Assembly (NCBI GenBank): GCA_015179045.1
Contig: WHUZ01000071.1
Location: 62,001-126,000, forward strand
Source: Kalaharituber pfeilii
Taxonomy: Eukaryota > Ascomycota > Pezizomycetes > Pezizales > Pezizaceae
Direction of reading: 5' to 3'
DNA length: 64,000 nt
Both the position numbers and the translations under genes were made by a program. The notes under the pieces were generated by a model that saw only the letters and a list, made by a program, of their open reading frames with translations, did no database searches and was not told the origin of the DNA. Of this stretch, positions 21,894 to 33,422 are shown piece by piece; the first letter of the stretch is position 1; each line of letters starts with the position of its first letter.

Positions 21894-24800
21894 ACGGCCC
21901 TACCAACCAATCAGCCTCCTACATCATTAAATTGAAAAAACCAAACTTGATCTCACCGATAACAATACGTAGGGACTTCTGAAGGCTTATCTGATCCTAC
22001 AACGAATGTACGTGAATGCTATAGCAGTCGTATCTGAACAAATCGTAGGTGAAGCGGTCGTAGGTGGAGCGAAGCGAGACCGTAGAGAAGTGAAAAAGTC
22101 TAAGGGAAGCCTCGTCGCATGAGGGTAACCCTTTGCCAAAGTGACGGAGTTGATCCCTGTCTGGCACGACGTGACTTTATACTAAAACACTGGGCAACCA
22201 AGCTCCGATTAAAACTGGCTAACGGTAAGAGGAAATTACAGGCAGCGAGCCTGGGACTTTGGTGGAGAAGTATAAACAAAGAGAGTGTTATTGTAATAAT
22301 TGGGTCATTAAGTATTACCATTGGGTACAACTTAAGTTTGTTTGTTAGTTTATATTTCTATTGTAACTGCGGTTAACTATATTCTGTTATAAATATTATT
22401 TTTACTATTCAAACTTCATAGTATTTCCTAATTCTTCTTTGTTCAGGTATGAATTTGAGGAAAGTTTTCTAATTTGTTTACAGTTTGATAGAGGTTATCA
22501 GAAGGTTATCAGAAGGCTTTGCCTCCTGATATATGTTAAGAGGGTAGGATTGAACTCTATGTTTTTTTTTTGTTTTTTTTTTATTTACTAATTATTACTT
22601 GTTCAAGTGATGATAGTAATAGTAAGGATACTTGAATATAAGTGTCGCGATGGATATGCAATAGTTCATTCTAGGAGCACTAACTCAAGTTGGAAGTTTA
22701 AGCAAGAGTAATAAGGAATTATCTATCATACGACCTAGGAAAAGGGCAGCCTTGGAACTATCTATATGGTTTTCTTTGCATAATAGGATATCTACAATTT
22801 CCTATTATGGTTACTGTGCTTCCTAATATAGACAGTATAAAAGTTATGATATGTATTATACTAAACAGGTATTAACTGCATCATCTTAACCTCACTCAAT
22901 ATGTTAAAGTGGGCTAGGGGCACATCGGGCCACTCAGTAATGCCTTTATGCAATGAAAGATCCTTTCCACACCTCAGCATTATCTATCCGCGCCTTTTTA
23001 TTCACGTCTTTCTGTTTCTTGGGGACAATATCACTTTCCATGTTCTTCTCCTTTTCCCCATTCATTCCTATCCGTTCTTCTTGGCTATCTTCTCCTTTAT
23101 CTCCAATCCAGGGTCAATATCCTTCTTTGAAATCCCTTCTTTTTCTGGTTTTCTCCGACCTCTTCCTTTTCCTTCCCAACGCGGTCAACGTCATTCCTCA
23201 AAGTCCTTTTTTTGTCGTATACCCACAGACATCTACGCACCTGCTCTTGGGGAGAAAGCTCCATTGATAAATCCTGTTGATCAGAGAGACTTTCATTGTC
23301 CACTGGGAATGAAAAGTACCCTTATGCTGGAGATAAGTAGTTAATATGAACATCCCGAGTGGCCTAGACGTCAAGGAGGCCATACATTGGCCCCGGAGGC
23401 AAAGAACTGAAGCAACCAAAGACCCCGAAAAGGAGCACGCAGCGGACGCAGTTTGGAGGTCGCTGGGGCCGTACGAATTTGGCCCTAACAATTCGTCGCA
23501 AGGCAAGATATTGTGGCGGGACTAGTAGTGATATTTTTCTCAGATATCCTCAAAACAATGCAATCGACTTCTGTGGCGTCGGAATTTGTTAATACTCTGA
23601 GCCGGGTAAGTTAATCCCCACATTGCATTACAGTAACAAGAGGGAAATAGAAATGAGTTAAGGTTGGTTGCGGAATTATTTCATAATTTTTCACATATAC
23701 ATAAAACTATGCAACCGGTAGTGACCTATTCCTTGAAAAATAATATGTATGGAGAACTTAGTAGTGAGGAAACAGCGATATAATATTTGTTTCGTAGACT
23801 TCGGAAAATCACGGATAAACTAGTACATACATGTATACCACGGCCTCCCCCTCCCGCCATATAACTCATATTTGAGAACCGAACCCCCTCCCTCCTCCGA
23901 GTATCGTACATAAATTCTTTTTTTTTTGTGCCAGATTACAAGATACATACATATATTTTATTCAATAATCCTCACTACTATATGTTCTTTTGTTTCTTTT
24001 ACATTAATCTTATGTTTTGTCTTCATCCTCAAGTGTAGATACAAGTAAGAAATTCATTTGTGAACTTTTTTCCTTCGCATCCCCCCCTTCTCTCCCTTCT
24101 CTCCTCCCCATGACCACCAAACCACCTTAACCTAGCTCATGGACCCTTGACTTCCGTAGTGACAAGTTCTTGCTCTTTTCTATTTTATTTTTATTTTTTA
24201 TGTTTTAATTTTTAATTTTTTTTTTTTTTGAGATTCACCGCAATATTACACCCTCACCGCCCCTCCTCCTCCATCTCCCTCTTTCTCTCCTTGCACAAAA
24301 ACAAACCAGGGCAAACAGAACCAATAAAGCGTGGAAAACAATATCCCAATATCCACACCAATAATAGTGTCCACACATAGTGTCCACACATAAAAATACT
24401 AAACATTGATAACAAAAATTCTAGAGAAAAATACTACATAAAAAGCATCTACATATATAACAGGAAAAAGACAACTATAAAACCATCAAGGGCATGCTAA
24501 GTTAAGAGTACATTTCCCCTCTGCTGCTACAACCAACTAGAAGCTGGCGCAGGGATGATAGTAGCAATAAAAGTAGTGTAAGGGACCCATGAGCAGAAAT
24601 TAGAGTAGATTGAGTGAAAAACGACGGGTTTCTCGCCGTTCTATTCAGTTCTCACTGCCACAATCTGTCCCCTGGTGTGTGCTCATTCTGCATAACAAGT
24701 GGGCCTCGGTACCAGTGAACTTTGACCGTCTTTTGGAAGGGAAAAGGAATGGAAAGGCGGGAAACCGACAGAAGGATAAGCGGTTAACCAATGTGAGCAT

Positions 24801-25172
24801 GAAGAGCACAAAAGACAGGCAATATAGATAAAGCAAATGAGTGTATAATCACAAATAATGGGGTGCTCTGAACGAAAGTTGATGACGATCTTGGATAATT
24901 CCTTAGCAGAATCCTCAAGCCTGCATTGAGAAGTATGTTGGCCTGCAATCGGTAAAACATTTCCGTCTTCCTCATCCCCACTATCACCCTGGCTTAGTAT
25001 TTGTCATTTTCTGATATCAGATCATAAACACCGCGGGGAAGATTCCATAGGGACAAAGAGGTAGGGAAATGATATCTTAACCACTGCAGATATGTCCAAC
25101 AGGACGCGAGAGAGCCTGATCTTGATTTATCTAGTTCTATCATCATAGATACCCTCAATAGGTTAATGAAAT
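21894..25172. other. 3.3-kb AT-rich spacer
   Basis: The stretch 22,380-22,900 is notably AT-rich and carries a direct repeat of ggttatcagaagg near 22,495-22,520. This may be eroded repeat sequence. Poly-T and poly-A tracts lie at 22,561-22,585, 23,917-23,927 and 24,220-24,232. ORFs at 22,901-23,344 (plus) and 23,097-23,303 (minus) have no family resemblance. The last 200 bp hold the 3' region of the PRPP synthetase gene. Confidence 0.5.
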
Positions 25173-26617
25173 CTAATCATAGCGGAAAAGAACACTGATA
25201 CTCTCTCCGTGATGTACACGTCTCACAGCCTATTGCAACCAATAAATGTCAGCTTGTTCTGTCCGAACCCCTTAACGCAAGCTTGAGGGTAGATGTCCGT
25301 ACCTCCGCAAACACGCCGGCGACATCCAAAACCTCCAATTTCTGGCACAGCCTCTGATGCTCATGCTGAGGAACGGTGTTTGTAACAACAACCTTGTCCA
25401 AGGCACTAGCATTGATACGATCTATAGCATCTCCAGAAAAGAGGCCATGCGTGACAAGAGCATAAACCTTTGTAGCCTTGCCCTTGTTCTTCAGGAGTTT
25501 CGCCGCTCTGGTAATGGTGTTGCTGGTGTCCGCAAGGTCGTCAATCAAGATAGCAACCTTCCCAGCAATGTCTCCAACTAGCATCATAGTGGCATTTTGC
25601 CGATCTGTGATACGTGTTGGCCGCCGCTCCTATTGAAGGTTAGCGTTGCTGATGCCAGCGTGTAACAGACAGCTCTTATTTCACCTTGTGAATTAACGCA
25701 AATTCCATTCCAAGCGCATCTGCGATCGCGGTGGCTCGCTTTGCACCACCCGCATCTGGAGAAACAATGACTGCATTCTGGTAGTCAGGGATACTGTATT
25801 GTATATACTTTTGCAATAATGGTCGTCCATAAAGGTTATCAACTGGGATATCAAAGAACCCCTGATATTGTGGGTCATGGAGATCCATTGTAATAACATG
25901 GTCTGCTCCAGCGCAGGTAAGCAGATCTGCAATCAGAGTTCCTGCCTGTGCAACCCATTGCTTATACCCTGAATGTGGCTTGAAAGCCTGACCTGGGTAC
26001 CATTCTCCTCCACCGGTTGTGGAGCCTGGACCAGAATTTTTGATTCCATTCATCGAGTCTGAAGTATTGGTCCTCCTCAATGGAACAGATCCTCCATTAG
26101 AGGCTGATTCCTGCTGTCTTTCAAGAGCAAGCCTAGTCAACCTGTTCTCTAGTCCGGTACTTGATGGCCCGTTAAGGCTCATCGGATTATCGATTATTCG
26201 AGGTGTAGCCGGTCTGCTTTCGAACGTGAACCCTTCTGGTTTAGTTGCGGGTGCTTTTGATAATGGTGCCCCAAGCTTGTTATATGGGATATCTGGCTGC
26301 CGACTGTATGGAAACAAAGGTAGCACAACCGTAACACGCTTTGCCGATGCTGTCTTGCAAGCTGAGATCGTAATGAAGAGCTCCATAAGGTGGTCGTTGA
26401 CACTACCGCAGGCAGATTGTATGATAAAGACATCCTTTCCACGGACTGAGTCTTGTATCTCTACTCTTGTCTCTCCGACTGCAAATTTGGATAGAGTGAT
26501 GCGACCGGGCGGAATCCCAAGACTCATACAGATGCTTTGAGCTAATTGGGGATGGGATGAACCTCCGAGGACGACGATATTTCGCACCATCGTCTGCATC
26601 TTCGAGTCAGCATCCAT
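25173..26617 (-). CDS. PRS5: Ribose-phosphate pyrophosphokinase, PRS5-type with insert
   Basis: Three exons, 26617-25685, 25629-25303 and 25229-25173, give 438 aa. The last exon adds only AVRRVHHGESISVLFRYD. The enzyme makes PRPP from ribose 5-phosphate and ATP for nucleotide, His and Trp synthesis. Seen: ATP-site region LPLFPYSRQPDIPYNKLGAP (about 99-118), a Ser/Pro/Gly-rich insert of about 110 residues, VITMDLHDPQYQGFFDIPVDN, and the PRPP loop VAILIDDLADTSNTI. The insert and the SRQPDIPYNK context match the yeast Prs5-type subunit with a non-homologous region rather than Prs2/3/4. Such subunits work in hetero-oligomers and link to cell-wall integrity signalling in yeast. The start could instead be the internal MVRNIVVLGG, ten codons in, which fits homologues better. 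Confidence 0.9.
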
Positions 26618-27697
26618 CTTTCAATTCAAGGAATTGGCCTTTGAAGTTCAAGCTGTCGGACATGACTTACGAAGAAATGCCGGTTAAGCTGTTAAGTCGG
26701 ACCGAACGAAAAGTTTGAGGATAAATTTACCGTGGGACAGCAATTCGGAGGTTGTAAGGACGTTTAGCTTTCCGAGTAAAGAAATGGAGAATGTTCTCCC
26801 AGACCTAAACTTGCGGGAAGAGAAGAGGTAAGCTCGCCAGATTTCGTCTGCGAGGACGAGGTCAGCAGCGGTTGATTATGGGGGAGGCACCCGCGGGAGC
26901 TTAGACGAGTTAAGTGGGGTTTCCTTGTTCAGTCAGGCTCGCGCAAGGGAAAAAAAAATTGCTTTGCGGCGAGCTGGGAGCAGGAACCGCACCCACGAAA
27001 ACAACAGAGCGGCGCCGGATGCAAGCAGCGCAGATGCAGTGGCGCCCACCTCGCGTCTGCTGAGTCCATGCCAGCGGCCGGTCCTGTCTACATGTGGGCG
27101 ATCATCATGGAAGGCCGCCGCCGTTCGGCGGGCCCCTCCAGCGCTCGCCTAGTCGATGAGGTGGGATAGGATGCCTTTGGGACTAGCTCATGAGCAGCGC
27201 CCACGTGACACCAGGCACATGGAGGGTTTCACAAGCACATCGCCGTATCACAGTGCTGAACCGGATGTTTGTGCCGCAGCTCTTGCTTCTGGAGTTATAT
27301 ACAGCACATGAGAACTACAAGCAAATGCCAACCATTACACCAGACAAACAAACGCAGAGATACAGGACATTGTGAGTAAACCATTGTACCAAGGGATAGT
27401 TGGTTCCATTCTAATGTTTCTCACTCGGCCCGAACAACCCAGAATAAAGAAAGAGGAGGAAGGTAAGACAAATAAGAAAAAAGGAAAGGAAAAGGGAAAA
27501 CGAAATCAGAGGAAGAGTCGCCATTTTACCAAACCTAAGGAAAAGTTTCTGCTATCACCAAACCCAAGCCCGGATCCCAGATTTTATCCCAGAACGAAGA
27601 TCACAGTGAACACACCCGCCACCAAGTTCGTCATTTGTAAATTATTTTGAGAGGATCTTTTCTTATGCGTCCTAACATCAAAAATGCTTTGATCAGA
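26618..27697. other. Spacer: PRS5 promoter and RPS0 3' region
   Basis: Both neighbours are on the minus strand, so this 1.1-kb gap holds the upstream region of PRS5 and the 3' end of RPS0. A CACGTGAC site lies at about 27,201. A purine-rich stretch (27,446-27,520) lies nearer RPS0. No coding signature seen. Confidence 0.55.
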
Positions 27698-28744
27698 TTA
27701 CCACGTGGATTGTGGGACCTCAGGAGCTGTTTCGGCAGCCCAGTCGGCTCCTCCTCCTCCTGCTGCAGGAGCTGCGCCCCATTCTGTTGCATCATTGTCC
27801 CAGCTGCCACCAGGTGCTCCAGAGGCAGCCGGGGGTACAAATGTGCCTGCCTGATCCCAATCACCACCACCGCCAGCATAGACCTCTGGGGCAGCCTCCT
27901 CAGTAACAGGAGCCTTTGGCTCCTCAATGGCCTCTTTGCCCTCCTCGGCTTCAGTGTCACGGTAGAAGTACAGATCCGTCATGATGTCCCACTCTGTGTC
28001 TCTGCTTGCAAGAGTTCCTCTCAATCGTAGAACCTCTCGGGCCAACATCCACCAGATCAAACCAATGGCGTGCCTTCCCTTATTGTTTGTGGGGATAGCA
28101 ACATCAACGAACTCTGTTGGGGAGTCTGTATCGCAAAGGCCGATAACAGGAACGTTGACATAGGATGCCTCCTTGATGGCTTGAGCATCAGTGCGGGGGT
28201 CGGTCACGATAATGAGACGGGGTTCTTTGAAGGAACGGGTGATGTAGTTGGTGAAGTTACCAGGCGTGAAACGCCCGGCTATGGCAACAGCTCCAGTGTG
28301 GGCGGCGAATTTGAGGACAGCACGCTGACCGTAGGGCCTGGCGGAGATCGCGCAAACATCGGCTGGGTTATCGATAGTAGCAATGATGCGGGCAGCAAGA
28401 ACGATCTTCTCCCTATCATTGAAAAACACCTCCCGTTAGATTCGATTGAGGAACCATGGTGCTCCCAGAGTTCATACCAAGTCTTTCCAATGTTGATGAG
28501 GTTGACGCCATCTGGTCTGGTCTTCCAGAGGTATGGGTTCATATGAACCTATTCACATGCCCAATCAGCACAGAACTCCAAAGAACTACAGATTCGCCAA
28601 ATCCCATAATCCCGCCCATTATGACTCCCCTCCCTCCCTTGTTCATACCTGAATGTTTTTGGACCCAATGTGGCATTGAGCCGCAATAAGCATCTCAATG
28701 TCCCGCTGTGTAGCATTGAAAATCGCAGGCAAATTCTGGGACAT
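27698..28744 (-). CDS. RPS0: 40S ribosomal protein S0 (SA/uS2)
   Basis: Three exons, 28744-28649, 28548-28478 and 28412-27698, give 293 aa. The start [19 protein letters not shown] and the core [20 protein letters not shown] are near-invariant uS2 sequences. The same holds for [16 protein letters not shown] and [20 protein letters not shown]. The C-terminal tail is acidic and rich in Gly, Ala and Trp (GGDWD, ATEWG, GADWA), as in eukaryotic SA. The protein sits at the head of the 40S subunit, is needed for late 18S maturation, and contacts eS21 and uS5. Both introns start GTATGAAC and end AATAG or GATAG. I looked for box C/D snoRNA motifs in the introns and saw none. It diverges from VMA6 across 402 bp. 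Confidence 0.96.
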
Positions 28745-29146
28745 GTTGGGCAGAGATTATGGCAATGGTGAAAGTTGAGTTTGGCGTCGGTGGGCTCTGC
28801 TTGGTTTGTTCGTGTCGTCGTCCGTCGTCGTGTCGCGAGATGCTTCAATATCCCCAGCCTAAGCACTATACTCAACTAAAACTGTGCCTGTTGCGTAACT
28901 GTGTGGACTGCTTTAGGTGTTTGCCCTACTGCACAAGTGTGCGTGTGCCAAGAGTTATACAGTGGCTGGTGATGTGGCGGAACTATATTAGTCATACTGC
29001 ACAGCCATGTCAAGTGATCAAGGTCTTCTAGCTTTGTCGATGGTGACGCTAGTAGCATCGTGGAACTCTACGCGAAATCGTGGTTGACGAACACCCTTGA
29101 GCGCTACAAGATCACTTTACCGCATTTTTCTCATCAGCAATAAATC
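28745..29146. promoter_or_regulatory. Shared divergent promoter, RPS0 / VMA6
   Basis: 402 bp separate the two start codons. The RPS0 side is interrupted by gtcgtcg-type repeats (28,817-28,832). I see no canonical TATA box or clear Rap1-, Fhl1- or Tbf1-like site. Confidence 0.55.
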
Positions 29147-30410
29147 ATGGAGGGTCTCTTCTTTAACGCAAATGACGGATACGTTGAAGGAATTGTACGA
29201 GGGTATAAGAACCATCTCTTAACGAGCTCCAACTACTCCAACCTCACGCAATGCGAAACTTTGGATGGTACATTCCGCTTATGGCCCCCTTCTCGCCTAA
29301 AGCTGTCCCATCACTTACCTGACATTTGTTCTAGACCTGAAACTCCAACTCTCCCCATTTTATGGCGACTACCTTTCTAACGTACCTTCCCCTCTGTCAA
29401 CGTCTATCATCGCATCCAAAGCTACGGATAAGCTCATCGCCGAATTTCGTTACGTCCGTGCACAAAGTACTGGAAGCTTAGCGAAGTTTATGGATTATAT
29501 TACCTATGCTTACATGATTGACAATGTCGCGCTCTTGATTACTGGAACTCTGCACGAGCGTGATACTCGCGACCTTTTGGAACGATGCCATCCACTTGGT
29601 TGGTTTGAGACAATGCCAGTATTGTGTGTCGCTACGAACGTTGAGGAGCTCTACAATTCTGTGCTTATCGAGACCCCATTAGCACCATATTTCAAGAACA
29701 ACCTTTCCTCGGCGGACTTGGACGACCTGAATATAGAGATTATCAGAAATACTCTATACAAGAGTTATTTAGAGGATTTCTATGAATTCTGCACTACGAA
29801 CCCTGCCTTAAAAGGCACTCCAACTGCCGAAGTCATGTCTGAAATATTATGTTTCGAGGCAGATAGGCGAGCAATTAATATCACCTTGAATTCATTCGGA
29901 ACGGAGCTCTCTAAACAGGACCGGCAAAAGCTGTACCCATCTTTTGGAAAGCTATATCCTGAGGGTACAGTGGCATTATCAAAAGCCGACGATGTAGACA
30001 GCGTACGAACAGCAGTGGAGGGCGTTGCAGAATATAAGGCATTCTTCGAGCAGGGTGGCTTTGGTTCTGGCGGTATGATAGGAGGCCAACCAAAGAGCTT
30101 GGAGGACCTGTTCTATCAAAAGGAGATGGAAATCGCCAAGATGGCTTTCACACAGCAGTTCACCTTCGCCATAGTCTTTGCGTGGGTGAAACTGAGAGAA
30201 CAGGTATGGCATCTCATTACCATTTCCCCACTTTCTGGGCCCATTTCAGCCACGTCAAGTTAAGGCAGATATTCAAATTTAGACGAATGGAATACTAATA
30301 ATACCAACTTTCTTTATGAATAACAGGAAGTCAGAAACATCACCTGGATTGCGGAGTGTATAGCACAGAACCAAAAGGAACGGATCGGTAATTACATTAG
30401 CGTTTTCTAA
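29147..30410 (+). CDS. VMA6: V-type ATPase subunit d (Vma6)
   Basis: Three exons, 29147-29267, 29335-30203 and 30327-30410, give 357 aa (yeast Vma6 has 345). The start [20 protein letters not shown], the middle [20 protein letters not shown] and the CHPLGWFE motif are diagnostic. So is the end [20 protein letters not shown] followed by the terminal NYISVF. Subunit d caps the c-ring of the V0 sector and couples it to the central stalk. The pump acidifies vacuole, Golgi and endosomes. The protein is peripheral, with no signal peptide or membrane span. The final 84-nt exon lies after a 123-nt intron. Confidence 0.95.
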
Positions 30411-31229
30411 GTATAGTTCTGATTATCATGTCTTTTACCCACTTCTTCACTACGTGTATACTATCTTGATTATGGCCTATGATGTTTCTTATTGGGTTTT
30501 CACATTCCCCACATTACGAAGATAATGGTTCGCCAGAAGTGGTGTGCATGCATGTGTCTTATTTGTTAGTATGAAGGAACCATACAGTATGATGTCAAAT
30601 GAGCCTGACCACGAGGCAACGTCTAGCAGGGCTGAGCTTGGAGATCGAGATGTTACACAGCCCGCTATATATAGGGACAAAGATGATTGGGCCATATCAG
30701 CGTAGGCAAAGCATTCAACGAAGGTATCGATACCTGAATTATCATATCACATGGGCAATAAGAAAAATCTTGGGTCACACAGATCAGAGTTAACATGCCG
30801 TTCCGATTAATATTCTCCAGACAGCACAGGATATATTTCAAGCCGCTGTTGTCTCACTGGCAGTAGAGGAATAGAAGTTTCAGTTCAGTCTTGGCGATGA
30901 GACACATATCTCATCAGCTGACTGAGAGATGCACAACAGATTGCTACAGGATTATTGACTCGCCTTCAATTAATTATAGTTTGCATAACTGCATTTCCGA
31001 TCAAAACGAAGGCGGACTAATTCGGTTCTCCCGAATAATTATTGCCCTTTGCATAAAAACGATCAACCGCGAAAACATGCGTCGTGCAATAATTCGCGGA
31101 GGGGCCGAGTACAATTGTTTCACAGCAGCTGATAGTTGATGCGCGTAGGTTTCCGCATCCTGTGGTTTGTAGGAACAAAAGCATAATGGTGTGATATATG
31201 GGCTTGGTAGCAGGATTGCCGTCGATAAT

Positions 31230-31286
31230 TAGTCTCATACCAAGCCGCTAGCTCGTAGAGTGCCTTAGGGGCTTGGTATGAGACTA
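31230..31286. repeat. Perfect inverted repeat, 17-bp arms
   Basis: TAGTCTCATACCAAGCC at 31230-31246 is mirrored exactly at 31270-31286, with a 23-nt loop. A separate copy of the word ggcttggta occurs just upstream at 31,200. It lies far from any gene end, so a terminator role is unlikely. A small foldback or MITE remnant is more plausible. Confidence 0.6.
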
Positions 31287-32035
31287 CGTCGATATATGCT
31301 GTGCTCAGTTGGTCCCGATTGAGATGGATCAGTATGACTTGCCAATATATTGCTTATCATTTATCAAACCGGCTTTGAGTGCTAATGTATGTATGTGTAC
31401 ATGTAGGCGCACGGGAAGGCAAGCATCTGCGAGAAAGTGACCGTCTCGCATTGGAGATGCATGACATGGCCTGCTACTGGCGGTCATGATACATGAACCT
31501 TGTGAAGAAAACAGTCTATGTCTAAGAATAGCAGGGTGAAGCGAAGCCACGCCAATCTCAGTAGTGATCGGAACTTACTAGCCACCGCCGACAAGCGCCT
31601 CCATCACCAAATAATCTTGCCTCGGGCGGCATCGACGTTTTTTCAACCGTTGGGCGATTATGTAACAGCAGATGAACGCTTGAGGGGGCGAGCATTGATG
31701 CTGGCGGGCATTTGCAGAGCTCTTGCTCGAAAGCGAGCCATCCGGGGCGGACAGCTGGCGGTTGGACACAGACCCCATTACGGGGAGATTAGTCTCGCTG
31801 AACGACACGGTAACCACATCAGAACCCTAGGGCATTCTCTGGATAGCTTGCCATGGAGGAAGCCCCGCTGAGGTCGGGAAAGGTGCGCTGAAGGCTAATG
31901 CGCTGCGTTGCTAGAAATGTCGCCAGTCCACGGCACTACCCGTCATACTTTCGAGAAAAGGGCAAATAGAAGCTTCAGGCTGTCCACGGTGGGCTACTCG
32001 AGCAAGACGGTAAGTTACCCGGACTGGGCGACGAT

Positions 32036-32051
32036 GGGGGGGGGGGGGGGG
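32036..32051 (+). repeat. G16 homopolymer
   Basis: Sixteen consecutive G residues in the spacer upstream of the TBC gene. The length should be treated as uncertain. Confidence 0.8.
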
Positions 32052-32659
32052 TGCACAATGTCGTGCGCAGGGGTGCATGAAGTGTTGCTGTGTCCATTTG
32101 TTTTGTTTCTGTTTTCCATCTCGTTCAAGCCGGCGCGCATGAATGTCACCATGCAGCATCTGCCCGTGTTTTGACCAGCAGGCGTTCCCCAGCCTTTGTA
32201 CTGGTACTTCACACTCTGCTCTGCGCCTGCTGCAATCCATCCGCAGAGGGGAGGAAACGCTCTTGTGGTTGCATGCCCCCCTGCCTGCTGCTCGCGCCCC
32301 CCTCCCCTTCCCCCCGGAAGATCGTGGGGCCTCGCGATCCCGGTCCACTGGCAGATTAGTGAGAGCAACCAACCCGGCGCTGGGCATGGCCCTGATTGCT
32401 CTGGGTGATTGTCCCAGCTAGCAGAGCAGAGCAGCAGCCAGCAAATTGAAGCTTCCATACGCAGACGGACGGTTGGCACCTGGGCGGCCATGCTGGGCCG
32501 GCGTCGTCCGCAGGGGGTGTTTGCAGGGGCGGTTGATCCTGTCCAATCTGGGCAGTCCAGGGCAGCAGCGTCCCCTGAATCCTGACGCTCAAATTCAAAC
32601 GCGCCCCTTAGGCAGCTCCGCCAAATTTTGGACTTTCGCACAGGGAAAATAATCATCAT

Positions 32660-32749
<90 letters not shown>
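32660..32749 (+). repeat. (TAA)n microsatellite, about 30 units
   Basis: About 90 bp of nearly uninterrupted TAA/ATA triplets, with one unit shift near 32,714. It would be highly polymorphic between strains. Confidence 0.9.
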
Positions 32750-32753
<4 letters not shown>

Positions 32754-33422
32754 CGCTGTTCTGGCAGTCGCTGAGCAGCGCTCACCCCAACCTCTCTCCT
32801 TCCCTCTGGCTGGAGTCCCCCCAATTACCCCGTCTTGCGACTCGACGATATTCGACATTCCCTTCGAAACCCCAGGCTCGCTCCCATATCTCAACACTGG
32901 CTGATATCAGCCACCCGCCGGGTACATTCTATTTGTCGCTCGCACTCAGCTTACGCCCTGTACGCAGCTGCACGTACAAGACAAGCAGCCGCTGCTTGTT
33001 TAACGCCCTTCAATTTCGTACAAAGAAAAAAAAAAAAAAAATAGTCTTTGGCTCCCTGGGCAAGCATTTGGCTGTCCCTGTCAGGTTGCACGCTGTATGG
33101 TTTTTCCATATCCCTTCCTCCCCGCCTCACCCAGCCCTGCCAGCCAGTGACCAACAAACATACGTCCGTTCATGCTGGTTACTTTGACTAACCTCTAATT
33201 GTAGTTGATATAATTTCTTCTTCGTATTTAAGAAAAAGAATCTACCCCATCTGCCTGTTGTCGTTGGTTGCTGCGGTGGTCGCACAAGGATATCTCAACC
33301 ATCTAATGTATCAGGAGCCTATTGCTTAACGCATACAGACGATTATCAGTTTGATCGGCGAAGCATCCTAATTTTACTTGTAGTACTTCCCCAAGTGGTA
33401 ACTTGGCTGTCCAGAGGAGCAA

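Larger units (their letters stand above)
30411..33422. other. 3.0-kb spacer with hairpin and microsatellites
   Basis: No gene recognised. It holds a 17-bp-arm hairpin (31230-31286), a 16-base G run (32036-32051) and a (TAA)n microsatellite (32660-32749), listed separately. The final kilobase is the promoter and leader of the TBC gene. ORFs across the TAA tract encode only homopolymer Ile and are artefacts. Confidence 0.6.

Noticed and set aside
22901..23344. 147-codon plus ORF rich in Phe, Pro and Ser, and an acidic minus ORF across it
   Set aside because: Neither shows family resemblance, introns or bordering gene signals.
28549..28648. Possible intronic snoRNA in RPS0 intron 1
   Set aside because: A CTGA word is present, but no RTGATGA C box is found at a suitable distance.
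32595..32897. ORFs with long Ile or Tyr tracts
   Set aside because: They are translations of the (TAA)n microsatellite.
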